From: UBA2199 sp964628035
Lineage (GTDB): Bacteria > Acidobacteriota > Aminicenantia > UBA2199
Reading direction: 5' to 3'
DNA: 64,000 nucleotides
NCBI GenBank assembly: GCA_964628035.1
Contig: CAZVPI010000010.1
Coordinates: forward strand, 35,502-99,501
Positions 8,944 through 17,668 of this stretch are shown here, in pieces. The notes below the pieces were generated by a model. That model ran no database searches. It had not been told where the DNA came from and saw only the letters and a list, made by a program, of their open reading frames with translations. Position numbers and translations under genes: made by a program. The stretch's first letter is position 1, and each line of letters opens with the position of its first letter.

Positions 8944-9611
8944 ACCCCGTCTTCCCCTCCATCCTCTCGACGAGTTTCTTCGATCTCGAGGCCAGGCTCG
9001 AGGCTTTCGCCGCCAACGGCATCGACTTCCTCCACCTCGACGTCATGGACGGCCATTTCGTCGACCAGATCTCCTTCGGCCCCTCGCTGGCCCGCGCCAT
9101 CCGTTCGCGTTTCCGCTTCCGCCTCGACGCCCACCTGATGGTCAGCAACCCCGGCAAGGCGGCGCCCCAGTTCATGGCCGCCGGCGCCGACTGGATCTCC
9201 TTCCATGCCGAGGCCGCCGGCGCCCGGGAGACCGGGCCGCTGCTGCGCCGCATCCGCGACCATGGCGTGCGCGCCGGCCTGGTGCTCAACCCCGACACGC
9301 CGCTGGAGGCGGTGCGCCCCTTCCTGACGGAGCTGGACTACGTCCTGCTGATGAGCGTCTTCCCCGGCTACGGCGGGCAGTCGTTCATCCCCGCCACCCT
9401 GGAGCGGGCGGCGCGGCTGCGGCAGGAGATCGCCGTCTCCGGCAGCCGCTGCCTGCTGCAGGTCGACGGCGGCATCAATCCCGAGAACGCCGCCCGGCTG
9501 AAGGAGGCGGGGGCCGACCTGTTCGTGGTGGGGACCGCCCTGTACCATGCCGACGACGTCGCCGGCAAGATCCGCCAATTCCTCGATCGCCTGCAATGGA
9601 GCCGAACATGA
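8940..9611 (+). CDS. rpe: Ribulose-phosphate 3-epimerase
   Basis: Interconverts ribulose 5-phosphate and xylulose 5-phosphate in the pentose phosphate pathway. The 223-residue TIM barrel has the family motifs HLDVMDGHFV with catalytic Asp and a metal His, AHLMVSNP, the phosphate-loop region SVFPGYGGQSFIP and LQVDGGIN near the C-terminus. The usual VPN after DGHF is VDQ here, a mild divergence. Start ATG overlaps the PASTA stop (ATGA); the end overlaps the leader of bamD. Confidence 0.95.
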   Translation: MNPVFPSILSTSFFDLEARLEAFAANGIDFLHLDVMDGHFVDQISFGPSLARAIRSRFRFRLDAHLMVSNPGKAAPQFMAAGADWISFHAEAAGARETGPLLRRIRDHGVRAGLVLNPDTPLEAVRPFLTELDYVLLMSVFPGYGGQSFIPATLERAARLRQEIAVSGSRCLLQVDGGINPENAARLKEAGADLFVVGTALYHADDVAGKIRQFLDRLQWSRT

Positions 9612-10441
9612 AAAAAACCGCCCTGCTTCTCTCCCTGTCCCTGTTGCTGGCCGCCGCCGGTTGCAGGTCCAAGAAGACCGTCACCATCGATCCGAGCGAA
9701 AGGGGCTCGGACAAGATGATGTACGAAAACGCCCTGAAATACATGACGCGCAACCCGGAGAAGGCCCGCCTGTTGTTCAAGGAGGTCGGCCAGCTCTACC
9801 CCGACTCGATCTACGCCAACAAGGCCAAGCTGGGCATCGCCGACTCGTATTTCAAGCAGCGCGACCCCTCCTCGCTGATCATGGCCGCCGCCGAATACCA
9901 GGATTACGTCAACCTGTTCCCCTATTCGCCCGACGCCGTGTACGCCAAGTACCAGATCGGCATGTGCTACTACAAGCAGGTACGCAAGCCCGAGCGCGAC
10001 CAGACCAGCACCTTCCGCGCCATCAAGGCCTTCGAGGGGGTGATCGAACAGTACCCCGGGACCCCGGAGGCCGCCGAGGCCAAGAAGAAGATCGACGAGT
10101 GCCGGCAGGTCCTGGCCACCCATTTCTTCCGCATCGGCTATTACAATTTCCTGATGAAATCGTACGAGGGGGCCATCGCCCGCTTCAAACAGGTCATGGA
10201 CGAGTATCCCGAGTTCAAACGCATGGACAAGCTGCTCTACTTCACCGGCCGGACCTATGCCGCCATGGGCGACGGCGCCTCGGCCATCTCGTTCTTCCAG
10301 CGCGTGACCGGCAGCCACGCCGGCTCGCCCTATGCCGGCAAGGCCCGGCGCCGCATCCGCCTGCTGATGCGCGAGGCCGAGCGGGTGAAGAAAATGGGCG
10401 TCCCGCCCGTCCCGGGCGCCCCCGAAGGTGCTCAAAAATAG
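9608..10441 (+). CDS. bamD: Outer membrane assembly lipoprotein BamD-like
   Basis: BamD is the essential lipoprotein of the BAM complex that inserts beta-barrel proteins into the outer membrane. The 277-residue protein starts with a lipoprotein signal (MKKTALLL...LAAAGC; lipidated Cys19) and continues as a run of TPR-like helical repeats, including the BamD-style YENALKYMTRNPEKARLLFKE and EYQDYVNLFPYSPDAVYAKYQ units. The ATG at 9608 is preferred over 9596 because it gives a clean signal peptide. Its presence argues for a two-membrane envelope. The C-terminal 13 bases overlap uvrC. Confidence 0.85.
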   Translation: MKKTALLLSLSLLLAAAGCRSKKTVTIDPSERGSDKMMYENALKYMTRNPEKARLLFKEVGQLYPDSIYANKAKLGIADSYFKQRDPSSLIMAAAEYQDYVNLFPYSPDAVYAKYQIGMCYYKQVRKPERDQTSTFRAIKAFEGVIEQYPGTPEAAEAKKKIDECRQVLATHFFRIGYYNFLMKSYEGAIARFKQVMDEYPEFKRMDKLLYFTGRTYAAMGDGASAISFFQRVTGSHAGSPYAGKARRRIRLLMREAERVKKMGVPPVPGAPEGAQK

Positions 10442-12020
10442 CGGCAACCTCCCCGAGCGGCCCGGAGTCTACCTGTTCAAGTCGGCCGCGGGCAAACCCC
10501 TGTACATCGGCAAGGCGGCCGACCTGCGCAAGCGCGTCGCGCAGTACTTCCAGAAGAAGGACGACCCGCTGCTGCAACGGCTGCTGCAGCAGTCCGCTTC
10601 CCTGGAGACGATCGTCACCGCGAGCGAGGCCGACGCCCTGCTGCTGGAGAGCGACTTGGTGCACAGCCACCTGCCGCCGTTCAACGTCCGGCTCAAGGAC
10701 GACAAGAGCTTCCCCTTCGTCGAGGTGACGCTGGCCGACGAGTTCCCAGGGATTTACTACTCCCGGCGCCTCGCCGCAGGCAGCTTCGCCCTGGGCCCGC
10801 TGGTCGATTCCCGGCGGGCGCGGCGCCTGATCGATTTCGTCACCCGCCTGTTCCGCCTGCGCACCTGCCGGGACGCCCTGCTGCGCAAGGGCATTCCCTG
10901 CCTGTACCATCACATCGAGCGCTGCTCCGCCCCCTGCGCCGGCCGCATCGGCCGCGACGAATACGCACGCCAGGCCGCCGCCGCCGTCGACCTGCTCAAG
11001 GGGCGCAAAGGGAGGGCCGCGGCCGGCCTGCGCCGGCGCATGCGCGCCCTGGCGGCGCGCCTCGACTTCGAGGGGGCGCAGAGGGCCAAGGAGGACCTGG
11101 AGGCGCTCGACGGCTTCTCGCTCCATTCGTACGTGCCCCGCCGCACCCGCCGCGACCGCGACGCCGTCGCCGCCGCCCTGCTGGGGGGCGAGGCCTTTTT
11201 CACCGTCTTCGCCCAGAACGACGGCCGGGTCAGCCGCGGCGAGTTCTTCCACCTGCAGACCCTGAGCGATACGCCCGAGGAAGCGCTGCGCGAGTTCCTC
11301 CTCGATTACTACCGCCTGCGCCCCCTGCCCGGCGAGATCGACGTGTCCCGGCTCCCGGCCCAGGCCGGTGAGCTGGCGGCGCTCCTGGCGCGGCGCGGCC
11401 GCCGCGTCGGCCTGCGCGTCCCCGTCCGCGGCGAGCCGCGGCGCCTCCTCGATCTGGCCGACAGGAACCTGGCCCTGTTCGTGCAGAAAAGCGATTTCCG
11501 CTCCCTGGGCGAGGAGGCGCGGCGGACGCTGCGCCTGCGCCGCTTCCCCGCGCGCATCGAGGGCTATGACATCTCCCACCTGGGAGAAAAGGAGCGCGTC
11601 GGCGCCCGCGTCGTCTTCCTGGACGGCCGGCCGGAGAAACGCCTGTACCGCAGCTACCGCGTCCGCGGCGCAACGCCCGGCGACACCGGGGCGCTGGGCG
11701 AGGTCCTCTCCCGCCGCCTGGGCCACGACCCGGAGCGGCCCGACCTGCTGCTCGTCGACGGCGGCGCGGCGCAGCTGGGCGAGGCGCTGCGCCTGAAGCG
11801 CGAGACGGGGCTGGAGGCCGACGTGATCGCCCTGGCCAAGAACGAGGAGCGGGTGTTCCTGGAGGACGGGACGTCGATCGTGCCTGAAAGGGGATCGCCC
11901 CTGCGCCACCTGTTGCAGAACGTGCGCGACGAGGCGCATCGGAGAGCGATTCGCCATCACAGGAGAAGGCGAGAAAAGATCCAGGCGAACTCTCAGGGGC
12001 AAAGAAAGATAGAGGGGTAA
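10428..12020 (+). CDS. uvrC: Excinuclease ABC subunit C, C-terminally shortened
   Basis: UvrC makes both incisions in nucleotide excision repair. The 530-residue product has the GIY-YIG nuclease at the N-terminus (RPGVYLFK...PLYIGKA), a UVR motif around LDFEGAQRAKEDLEAL and the RNase H-like nuclease domain (YDISHLGEKE, LLVDGGAAQL, NVRDEAHR). Normal UvrC is about 600 residues and ends in a tandem helix-hairpin-helix DNA-binding domain; here that domain is absent and the frame ends about 20 codons after NVRDEAHR. The last codons fall in a purine-rich repeat like those in other spacers. Start is GTG, overlapping bamD. Confidence 0.88.
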   Translation: MLKNSGNLPERPGVYLFKSAAGKPLYIGKAADLRKRVAQYFQKKDDPLLQRLLQQSASLETIVTASEADALLLESDLVHSHLPPFNVRLKDDKSFPFVEVTLADEFPGIYYSRRLAAGSFALGPLVDSRRARRLIDFVTRLFRLRTCRDALLRKGIPCLYHHIERCSAPCAGRIGRDEYARQAAAAVDLLKGRKGRAAAGLRRRMRALAARLDFEGAQRAKEDLEALDGFSLHSYVPRRTRRDRDAVAAALLGGEAFFTVFAQNDGRVSRGEFFHLQTLSDTPEEALREFLLDYYRLRPLPGEIDVSRLPAQAGELAALLARRGRRVGLRVPVRGEPRRLLDLADRNLALFVQKSDFRSLGEEARRTLRLRRFPARIEGYDISHLGEKERVGARVVFLDGRPEKRLYRSYRVRGATPGDTGALGEVLSRRLGHDPERPDLLLVDGGAAQLGEALRLKRETGLEADVIALAKNEERVFLEDGTSIVPERGSPLRHLLQNVRDEAHRRAIRHHRRRREKIQANSQGQRKIEG

Positions 12021-12199
12021 AGCCAGAGAAAGAGCGGCAGCCAGTTCGATCTAAAAACGGTTTCCCCTTTCTCGTTTCAGCCCCAAGCGCTAAGCCTCAG
12101 GGCTTTTTCTTACGTTTTCCTTATTACTTTTCTAACGCCTTCCTTTCTTACTTCCCCCTACCCCTTTACCACTTATCCTCTCTACCCCTTTCCCCCTTC
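12021..12199. repeat. Pyrimidine-rich repeat spacer after uvrC
   Basis: A spacer between convergent genes. It contains several copies of the CTACCCCTTTACC word with CTTTCTTACTT flanks. The same words recur near 14770 (inverted), 17560, 19860, 21910 and 62570. No gene is visible. Confidence 0.6.
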
Positions 12200-14737
12200 T
12201 TAATCTTCTGCCGCCGTTAGCAGCGAGTTGAACATCAGCTTGTAGGTTCCCTCGCCGTGTGTGCGGTGGATGACATCGGGGCCGATCAGGATGACCCGGC
12301 CCTTGCCGCGGCGGAAGTCGACCAGCAGCGAGCGGCGCGCCAGCCGCTCCTCACCCTGCAGCCAGCCCGACAGCAGCAGGTCGCGCGCGCCGAACACGAG
12401 CGGCGTCGAGCGGCTCTCGCCGGCCGCCCGCGGCAGGCGGGTGGCGAACGCCGGGCCGGAACGGAAAAAGACGGCGGCGCTGCGCTCCATGCCCAGGGTC
12501 AGGGGCGATTCCTTGACCTCGGCCCGCAGGTAGGAGCCCGGGCAGACGATCTCGCTGTTCTTCTCCATGACGTTGTCGACCGGCAGCTTCAGCTTGTCGA
12601 TCGCGTAGGCGCACGAGTCCTCCATGAAGATCAGCGTCTTGCCCGCCTTGACCATATCGGCGAGCTCCTTCTCGCCCGCCTCGCCGATGCCGCCGGAATA
12701 CTCGGCCGGGACCGGCGCCATCCACTTCTCCCTCTCCTTCGGCGGCTTGCCGCTCTCGATCTCGGTCTCGGAGGCGCCGGCGAAGACCAGGACGTCGAAC
12801 TTTTTGTCCCAGTCGCGGCGGGCCGCGTCCTTGGGGCGGACCGTCTCGTAGGGGACCTTGTACTCGTCGAACACGTAGCGCAGCCAGCCCTCGGTCATGT
12901 TGTGTCCCCAGTTCTGGTACAATCCGGCCTTGAACGGGCGCAGGCGGCGGAAGGACTCCAGGGGGAGCTGCTCGCAAAAAGCGGGGAACAGGGGCGCTTC
13001 GGCGTGGATCGTTTGCAGCAGCGCCAGCGCTTCGCCCTTCCTGACCAGGAACGAGCCGCGCGGGAATTCGGGGTGGTCCTGGTTGCGGTAGACGGCCTTG
13101 CCCTTGCCCAGCAGCTCGAAGGCGGCGCGGTAGGATGAGTTGTGGCGGGCGTCGAGGACGATCCATTCCCCGTCCCCGTCGGGGAAGGAAGCCGGGGTTT
13201 CGCCCTCGACCGCGTCCAAGGCCGCCGGCAGCGGCTCGGTGACAACGGCGGTGCGCACCCCCATGCCCAGCGGCAGAGTCCAGGCGGCCATGTCGTAGGG
13301 CAGTTCCGGCTCGTCCTTGGGGTTCTTGCGCAGGTCGGGATAGCGCTGGCGCTCGAAGAGGTTCTTGACGAAGGGGCGGAAGGGCTGGGCCAGGGGGACG
13401 ACCCAGGACCCCTCGTCGAACAGGGCGTCGCCGGCGCGGGCCGGCTGCTTGAGGCGGAAGACGCGGATGCCCGAGCGCCGCAGGACCTGCACGAAACGCC
13501 CGGCGGCGCCGGGATCGTGCTGCCGGCCGGGGATGACATAGGCGTAGGGGGGCTCGCTGTTGCCGCGGGCGATGTTCTCGCGGGCCGCCTGCCAGGTGTC
13601 GAGCAGCAGCTCTCTTTTCATCCGCGCCGCGGTGTTCAGGACCGAGAGGGTCGCCTGGAGCTCGTACTGGACGAGGTCGGCCATGCGCCACCAGCCTCCC
13701 CGCCAGGGGCTTGGGCTGAAGATGCGCTCCTCGTTGCCGGGGCTCTCGGCGCTCTCCACTTCCTCGGGCTCGACGTAGATCGGCGAGGCCAGGCGGGTCG
13801 AGGCGCCCTCGAAGAGGATGCCGGGGATGTTGTGGAACCAGGCCGAGTCGTCGAGCGAGCCGATCCACCAGCCGGTGAAGAAGCCGCGCGAGGCCACGCC
13901 CCGCAATCCCAGCTTCTCCAGGTCGTAGGCGATGCGCGAGCCGATCAGGTTGATGCTGCGCCAGACCAGCGGGTGGACCCCCGGGGTGGGCGGGTCCTGG
14001 TAGGGGGGGATGAAGAAGCGGTCGCCGCTCGAGCCCATCTGGTGCTCGTCGACGAGCAGCTGCGGGTGCAGGTCGTGGAAGAGCGCCTTGAGGACGAGCG
14101 CCGTTTCCTTCAGGCTGCCCTTGAACCAGTCGCGGTTGTTGTCGTGGCCGGCATACCAGTGGTAGAGGAAGGGGGCGCCCGTCCCCTCGTATTCGCTGCC
14201 CCTGGTCTTGTTGTACCAGTCGACCTGCATGATCTGGCCGTCGGGGTTGACCGAGGGGAACAGGGCCAGGACCACGTTGTCCAGGATGGCGTCGGCTTCG
14301 CTGCCGCCTGCAGCCAGGAGGCGGGCCAGCTCCATGGCCATCTGTGAGGAGGCGATCTCGGTGGAATGGAGGTTGCAGGTGACCACGACGATGGCCTTGC
14401 CCGAGTCGGCGAGCCCTGCCGCCGTCCCGGAATCGACTTCGCCCTGGGCCAGGGTGCGGGCGGCCTCCTTCAGGCGGTCAAGGTCCTTCAGGTTGTCTTC
14501 GGAGGAGATCAGGGCCATGAACAGGTCGTTGCCCAGCGTGGTCTTGCCCAGGACCATGGTCTTCACCCGAGGCGACTCGCGGGCCAGCGTCTCGAAGTAG
14601 GCCCGGATGCGGGCGTAATGGGCCAGCTGGCCGTCCGCGCCTGGCTTGAAGCCCAGGAACTGCTCGGGGGTGGTCAGGGACCAGGACGGGGCGGCCAGGA
14701 GAACCAGGAGAGACAGAAGGGCGAGGGTACGTTTCAT
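12200..14737 (-). CDS. Secreted M14-family zinc carboxypeptidase
   Basis: An 845-residue exported metallopeptidase. Residues 1-20 form a signal peptide. The M14 catalytic domain follows: HSTE at about residues 124-127 gives the first zinc His and Glu, NNRDW near 200-204 holds the substrate-binding Arg, DEHQMG near 230-235 has the third zinc His, and FEGAS further on carries the likely catalytic Glu. The C-terminal half (from about residue 400) is a class I glutamine-amidotransferase-like/unknown extension that is common in large M14 proteins of peptide-degrading bacteria. It would release amino acids from the C-terminus of peptides outside the cytoplasm. It has its own promoter-like element upstream. 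Confidence 0.9.
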   Translation of the reverse strand: MKRTLALLSLLVLLAAPSWSLTTPEQFLGFKPGADGQLAHYARIRAYFETLARESPRVKTMVLGKTTLGNDLFMALISSEDNLKDLDRLKEAARTLAQGEVDSGTAAGLADSGKAIVVVTCNLHSTEIASSQMAMELARLLAAGGSEADAILDNVVLALFPSVNPDGQIMQVDWYNKTRGSEYEGTGAPFLYHWYAGHDNNRDWFKGSLKETALVLKALFHDLHPQLLVDEHQMGSSGDRFFIPPYQDPPTPGVHPLVWRSINLIGSRIAYDLEKLGLRGVASRGFFTGWWIGSLDDSAWFHNIPGILFEGASTRLASPIYVEPEEVESAESPGNEERIFSPSPWRGGWWRMADLVQYELQATLSVLNTAARMKRELLLDTWQAARENIARGNSEPPYAYVIPGRQHDPGAAGRFVQVLRRSGIRVFRLKQPARAGDALFDEGSWVVPLAQPFRPFVKNLFERQRYPDLRKNPKDEPELPYDMAAWTLPLGMGVRTAVVTEPLPAALDAVEGETPASFPDGDGEWIVLDARHNSSYRAAFELLGKGKAVYRNQDHPEFPRGSFLVRKGEALALLQTIHAEAPLFPAFCEQLPLESFRRLRPFKAGLYQNWGHNMTEGWLRYVFDEYKVPYETVRPKDAARRDWDKKFDVLVFAGASETEIESGKPPKEREKWMAPVPAEYSGGIGEAGEKELADMVKAGKTLIFMEDSCAYAIDKLKLPVDNVMEKNSEIVCPGSYLRAEVKESPLTLGMERSAAVFFRSGPAFATRLPRAAGESRSTPLVFGARDLLLSGWLQGEERLARRSLLVDFRRGKGRVILIGPDVIHRTHGEGTYKLMFNSLLTAAED

Positions 14738-14750
14738 GGAGCCTCCATAG

Positions 14751-14830
14751 AGAAGGATTATAGAGGTAAAGAGGCAGAGGGGTAAAGAGGTAGAGCAAGA
14801 AAAGAAAAAGCAAAAGGAAAAAGTAAGACA
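14751..14830. repeat. Repeat spacer carrying a TATAAT for the M14 gene
   Basis: Inverted copies of the TTTACCCCTCTACC-type words lie between the M14 gene and the tRNA. On the minus strand a TATAAT at 14757-14762 and a GGAGG Shine-Dalgarno lie just ahead of the M14 start codon; the corresponding -35 (TTACCC, 17 bases upstream) is poor and falls in the repeat. Confidence 0.5.
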
Positions 14831-14885
14831 AATGCCAAAATCCCAAGCGCCAAATTCGAAAGTCCATCCGGTTTTCTCCCCTGAA

Positions 14886-14914
14886 TTGACTTTCCCGGCG
14901 CCTCTCCCTATAAT
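14886..14914 (+). promoter_or_regulatory. Consensus sigma-70 promoter of tRNA-Leu
   Basis: TTGACT (14886-14891), 17-base spacer, TATAAT (14909-14914), with the mature tRNA starting 17 bases downstream. This is a near-perfect housekeeping promoter and serves as a guide to the -35/-10 code used in this genome. Confidence 0.85.
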
Positions 14915-14930
14915 GCAGTCCTGGTTCCGC

Positions 14931-15015
14931 GCCGGAGTGGCGGAATGGGCAGACGCATCAGACTCAAAATCTGACGAGGATTTCCCTCATAAGGGTTCGA
15001 TCCCCTTCTCCGGCA
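14931..15015 (+). tRNA. tRNA-Leu (anticodon CAA)
   Basis: An 85-base type II tRNA. The acceptor arm GCCGGAG pairs with CTCCGGC at 15008-15014, followed by discriminator A. The anticodon stem TCAGA/TCTGA encloses loop CTCAAAA, giving anticodon CAA at 14965-14967 (reads UUG). A long variable arm (GAGG/CCCTC) and a GGTTCGATCCC T-arm confirm the Leu/Ser/Tyr class. CCA is not encoded. Confidence 0.93.
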
Positions 15016-15021
15016 TTTAGA

Positions 15022-15040
15022 ACTACGACGATCTCGTAGT
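15022..15040 (+). terminator. Stem-loop after tRNA-Leu
   Basis: ACTACGA, loop CGATC, TCGTAGT: a perfect 7-bp hairpin that begins 6 bases after the tRNA, followed by the GT-rich GTTGGTGTTGG. Probable terminator, although the T-run is imperfect. Confidence 0.6.
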
Positions 15041-15180
15041 GTTGGTGTTGGTGATCGTGTTTGTGGTAGCGGCGGGCAAAGGTGAACCATCGCCTTTCCC
15101 TTTCATTTTCACCCACGTTGTTTTTATTGCCGTTGCCGTATGCCCTGCGCCGTCAGCCGTACGCCGAGAACCGGGACAGG
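15041..15180. repeat. Repeat spacer with GTGTTGGTG and GCCGTACGCC words
   Basis: Contains GTTGGTGTTGGTG (inverse of the AACACTAACAC words at 17480 and 62795) and TGCCGTATGCC / GCCGTACGCCGAG words shared with 37850, 48480 and 49015. No gene is visible. Confidence 0.5.
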
Positions 15181-15185
15181 CGTCT

Positions 15186-15383
15186 TCAGTCGATATTTCT
15201 CTGTTCCACTATGCCTCTCTCGCGGTAGAACACCGAGAGGATGGTGTAGGGGACGGAGCGGTCGCCGGCCATGGCGCTGATCGTGCTCTGGGCGACCTGC
15301 ATGACCTCGATGTTGGGGGTGATCCAATCGTTGACCTTCTTCTCCAGGTCGGCCCCCTGGCCGGTGAACAGCTTGTACTTCAT
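15186..15383 (-). CDS. Small conserved-looking hypothetical protein
   Basis: A 65-residue soluble protein beginning MKYKLFTGQGADLEKK, with no signal peptide, membrane segment or cysteine. It has balanced amino acid usage and its own TATAAT-like element upstream on the minus strand (15413-15418), which supports it as a real gene. The family is not recognised. It stands alone between the tRNA gene and the lipid-kinase gene, so context gives no function. Confidence 0.6.
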   Translation of the reverse strand: MKYKLFTGQGADLEKKVNDWITPNIEVMQVAQSTISAMAGDRSVPYTILSVFYRERGIVEQRNID

Positions 15384-15433
15384 GGCGCACCCCCATGGTT
15401 GGCGTAGGCAAAATTATAGCACAGGTGCCGCGG

Positions 15434-16363
15434 TCAGGAAACGATCTTCAGGGCCCGCGGCACCGATTCGAACTCCAGGCTGTGAAAGGCGCGCGGCCTG
15501 CCGTCCTGGCTGAGGATGTCGCCGTCCACCTGCACGGTGAAGGCCTTTTTGGCGCGGACGGCGAAGCGCGGCGCCTGCAGCACCAGGGCCTCCTTCTGCT
15601 CGGCGTAGAGCGCCGGCGGCGTCAGCAGGGCCAGGGCGGCCAGGCGCGTGAAGGAGCACCTGCGGATCAGCAGGGCGTCGAGCAGGCCGTCGTCGGGGCG
15701 CGCCTTGGGCAGGGCCTTGCGGCCGGCGGCGTAATAGCGGATGTTGTCGAAGACGGCCAGCATGAACTCGCCGCTGACGCGGCCGTTGTCGTGTTCCACG
15801 TCCAGGTGGATCGGCATCTCGGCGGAGCGGCAGGCCCGCCATCCGCCGCGCAGGCCCGACAGGGTCTGGAATTTGCCCAGGCGCGGGCTGCGCTGGACCA
15901 CCTGGTTGACGTACTGGTTGATCAGCACCGCCAGGCCGATCGAGGCCTGGCCCGGGTAGTAGCGCAGGACCTTTTTCCCTTCGCGCGCCGCTCCCAGGTC
16001 GATGGTGCGCGTGCGGCCGCGGCGGATGGCCTGGCAGGCCTTGCGCAGCGAGTGGATGCCGAACTCGCGCACGACATCGTTGCACGAGCCCAGGCCGATC
16101 ATGCCCAGGGCGTTGTCGGCGCCGAGACGCATCAGCTCGTTGATCACGATCAGCAGCGTGGTGTCGCCGCCGGCGGCGACCAGCACCGGGTAGTCCTCGG
16201 CGGTCACCGCCACCAGGTCGCGCAGGTCGTCCTCGTGGCGCGACTCGAACCAGTCGTAGGCCACCCCCTGCTCGCGCAGGCAGCGCTGCAGCGAGCGGCG
16301 GTTCTGCGCCGCCCTGCCCTTGCCCGAGCTGGGATTGAACAGCAGGGCGACCTTGTCCATCAC
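15434..16363 (-). CDS. Diacylglycerol/lipid kinase-like protein (DAGK catalytic fold)
   Basis: A 309-residue protein of the DAGK/YegS/BmrU fold, which phosphorylates lipids such as diacylglycerol at the inner face of the membrane. The N-terminal NPSSGKG motif and overall layout fit. The nucleotide-binding motif, normally GGDGT, reads GGDTT (about residues 65-69), and the usual GTGND reads GSCND, so two key glycines are replaced. It could be a diverged active kinase or a non-catalytic homologue. It overlaps the S46-like gene by 4 bases, so the two are probably co-transcribed. Confidence 0.8.
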   Translation of the reverse strand: MMDKVALLFNPSSGKGRAAQNRRSLQRCLREQGVAYDWFESRHEDDLRDLVAVTAEDYPVLVAAGGDTTLLIVINELMRLGADNALGMIGLGSCNDVVREFGIHSLRKACQAIRRGRTRTIDLGAAREGKKVLRYYPGQASIGLAVLINQYVNQVVQRSPRLGKFQTLSGLRGGWRACRSAEMPIHLDVEHDNGRVSGEFMLAVFDNIRYYAAGRKALPKARPDDGLLDALLIRRCSFTRLAALALLTPPALYAEQKEALVLQAPRFAVRAKKAFTVQVDGDILSQDGRPRAFHSLEFESVPRALKIVS

Positions 16364-17226
16364 TCCAGCCCCAGCTCGCGCAGGACGGAGCCGGCGCCGT
16401 CGACCTCGCCGGCCACCCAGCGCACGTAGCGGGCGTCGACATGGATGGCACGGGTGATGGCGGGCCGGAAGGCGAAGTCGCTGACCAGCGACTCGTGGTT
16501 GCCGTCGAACAGCACGCCCATCAGCTCGCCGTCGGCGTTGAGCACCGGGCTGCCCGAGTTGCCGCCGGCCGAGTCGTTGCTGGTCAGGAAATTCACCGGC
16601 ACGTCGCCCCGCGCGGGGTCGGCGTGGCGCTTGCGACCCTCGGCGGCCGCGGCGTCCAGGAAGCGCCGGCCCGGGTCGAAGGGGGGCCGGCCGGTGTTCT
16701 TGGCGAGCACTCCCGCCAGGGTGGTGAAGGGGGAGTGCCAGACGGCGTCGCGCGGCGAATAGCCCCCGACGCGGCCGTAGTTGAGGCGCAGCGTGCGGTT
16801 GGCGTCGGGGTAGGGGCGCAGCGCCCGGGCGAAGCGCGGCGTGACGTCGTCGACGCCGGTCATGACGCGGACGCTGTACCCGGGAGCGTGGATCTCCTGG
16901 CCGCGGTCGGCGGCCAGGAAGCCGTCGCGGATGTAGTTGCGCTCGGGAGAGGAGAAGCTCTGCACGGCGCCGAAGGCCACGTGGTGGTTGGTGAGGATCA
17001 GGCCGTCAGCCGAGACGAACGATCCGGTGCCGCCGCCCAGGTTGACGACGGCCATGGCCAGGCACTTCTCTCCCGGCTTCCAGATCCCGGCCGGGTCGAT
17101 GCGGCAGCCCAGGGCCTTCATGCCGGCAACGGCTGCCGGGGTTATGGCGTCGACCGGGAGCATCCCCTCCACGGCGGGAAAGGCGAGCGCGGCCAGCAGC
17201 AGCGCGCAGAAGATCAGAACTTTCAT
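16360..17226 (-). CDS. S46-type peptidase relative lacking the central helical domain
   Basis: A 288-residue exported protein (signal peptide residues 1-19). The N-terminal part matches the first strand bundle of S46 dipeptidyl peptidases: TGSFVSADGLILTNHHV contains the catalytic His. The C-terminal part matches the end of the family: YPDANRTLRLNYG and NDSAGGNSGSPV with the catalytic Ser. Full S46 enzymes are about 700 residues. Here the sequence jumps from the VDDVTPRF region directly to YPDANRTL, so the helical lid and the segment expected to hold the catalytic Asp are missing. It is in frame without internal stops. It is either a minimised protein or a deletion relic; activity is doubtful. 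Confidence 0.8.
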   Translation of the reverse strand: MKVLIFCALLLAALAFPAVEGMLPVDAITPAAVAGMKALGCRIDPAGIWKPGEKCLAMAVVNLGGGTGSFVSADGLILTNHHVAFGAVQSFSSPERNYIRDGFLAADRGQEIHAPGYSVRVMTGVDDVTPRFARALRPYPDANRTLRLNYGRVGGYSPRDAVWHSPFTTLAGVLAKNTGRPPFDPGRRFLDAAAAEGRKRHADPARGDVPVNFLTSNDSAGGNSGSPVLNADGELMGVLFDGNHESLVSDFAFRPAITRAIHVDARYVRWVAGEVDGAGSVLRELGLE

Positions 17227-17264
17227 AGGAGAACTCCATCGATTGAGTGAGAGGGAGTACCGGG

Positions 17265-17293
17265 ATTATACATAACCGACGGGGAGATTGCAA
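17265..17293 (-). promoter_or_regulatory. Promoter of the S46-like/lipid kinase operon
   Basis: On the minus strand, TTGCAA (17288-17293), 17-base spacer, TATAAT (17265-17270), 39 bases ahead of the start codon at 17226. Confidence 0.7.
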
Positions 17294-17640
17294 ACTTAGA
17301 ACTGAGTGATAGTGGTCGTAGAGGGCAATGGATAGGCGATCGTGATGCGTTATGCGTGATGAGAAACGGCCATGAGCGAGCGCTTGTGATGAGTGATGAG
17401 ACAAGCCAAGAGAGACCTGGCTAAGGTGATCCAAAACGACTTTTGGTTGACAGAGTTCGTTAATTGCTGTTGCTAACACAAACACTAACACTAACACCAA
17501 GTGTTTTCTTCTTACTTTTGCCTTTTTCTTTTGCCTTTTACCTTTCGAGCGCCCTTCTTTCCCCCTTTACCCCTCTACCCCTTTACCTCTTTACCCCTTG
17601 TCCTCCCTACACCCTTTGCCTCTCAAATCATTTCATGCTA
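17294..17640. repeat. Composite repeat spacer
   Basis: This gap between divergent genes is filled with degenerate short-word repeats: GTGATAGTGG, GTGATGCGTTATGCGTGATG, GTGATGAGTGATGAG, AACACTAACACTAACACC and a pyrimidine tract with CTACCCCTTTACC. The same word classes recur in the 21718-21949 and 62384-62850 spacers. No gene is visible. Confidence 0.6.
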
Positions 17641-17668
17641 CAACCATTTGGCCGACCTGAGGTGCCCC

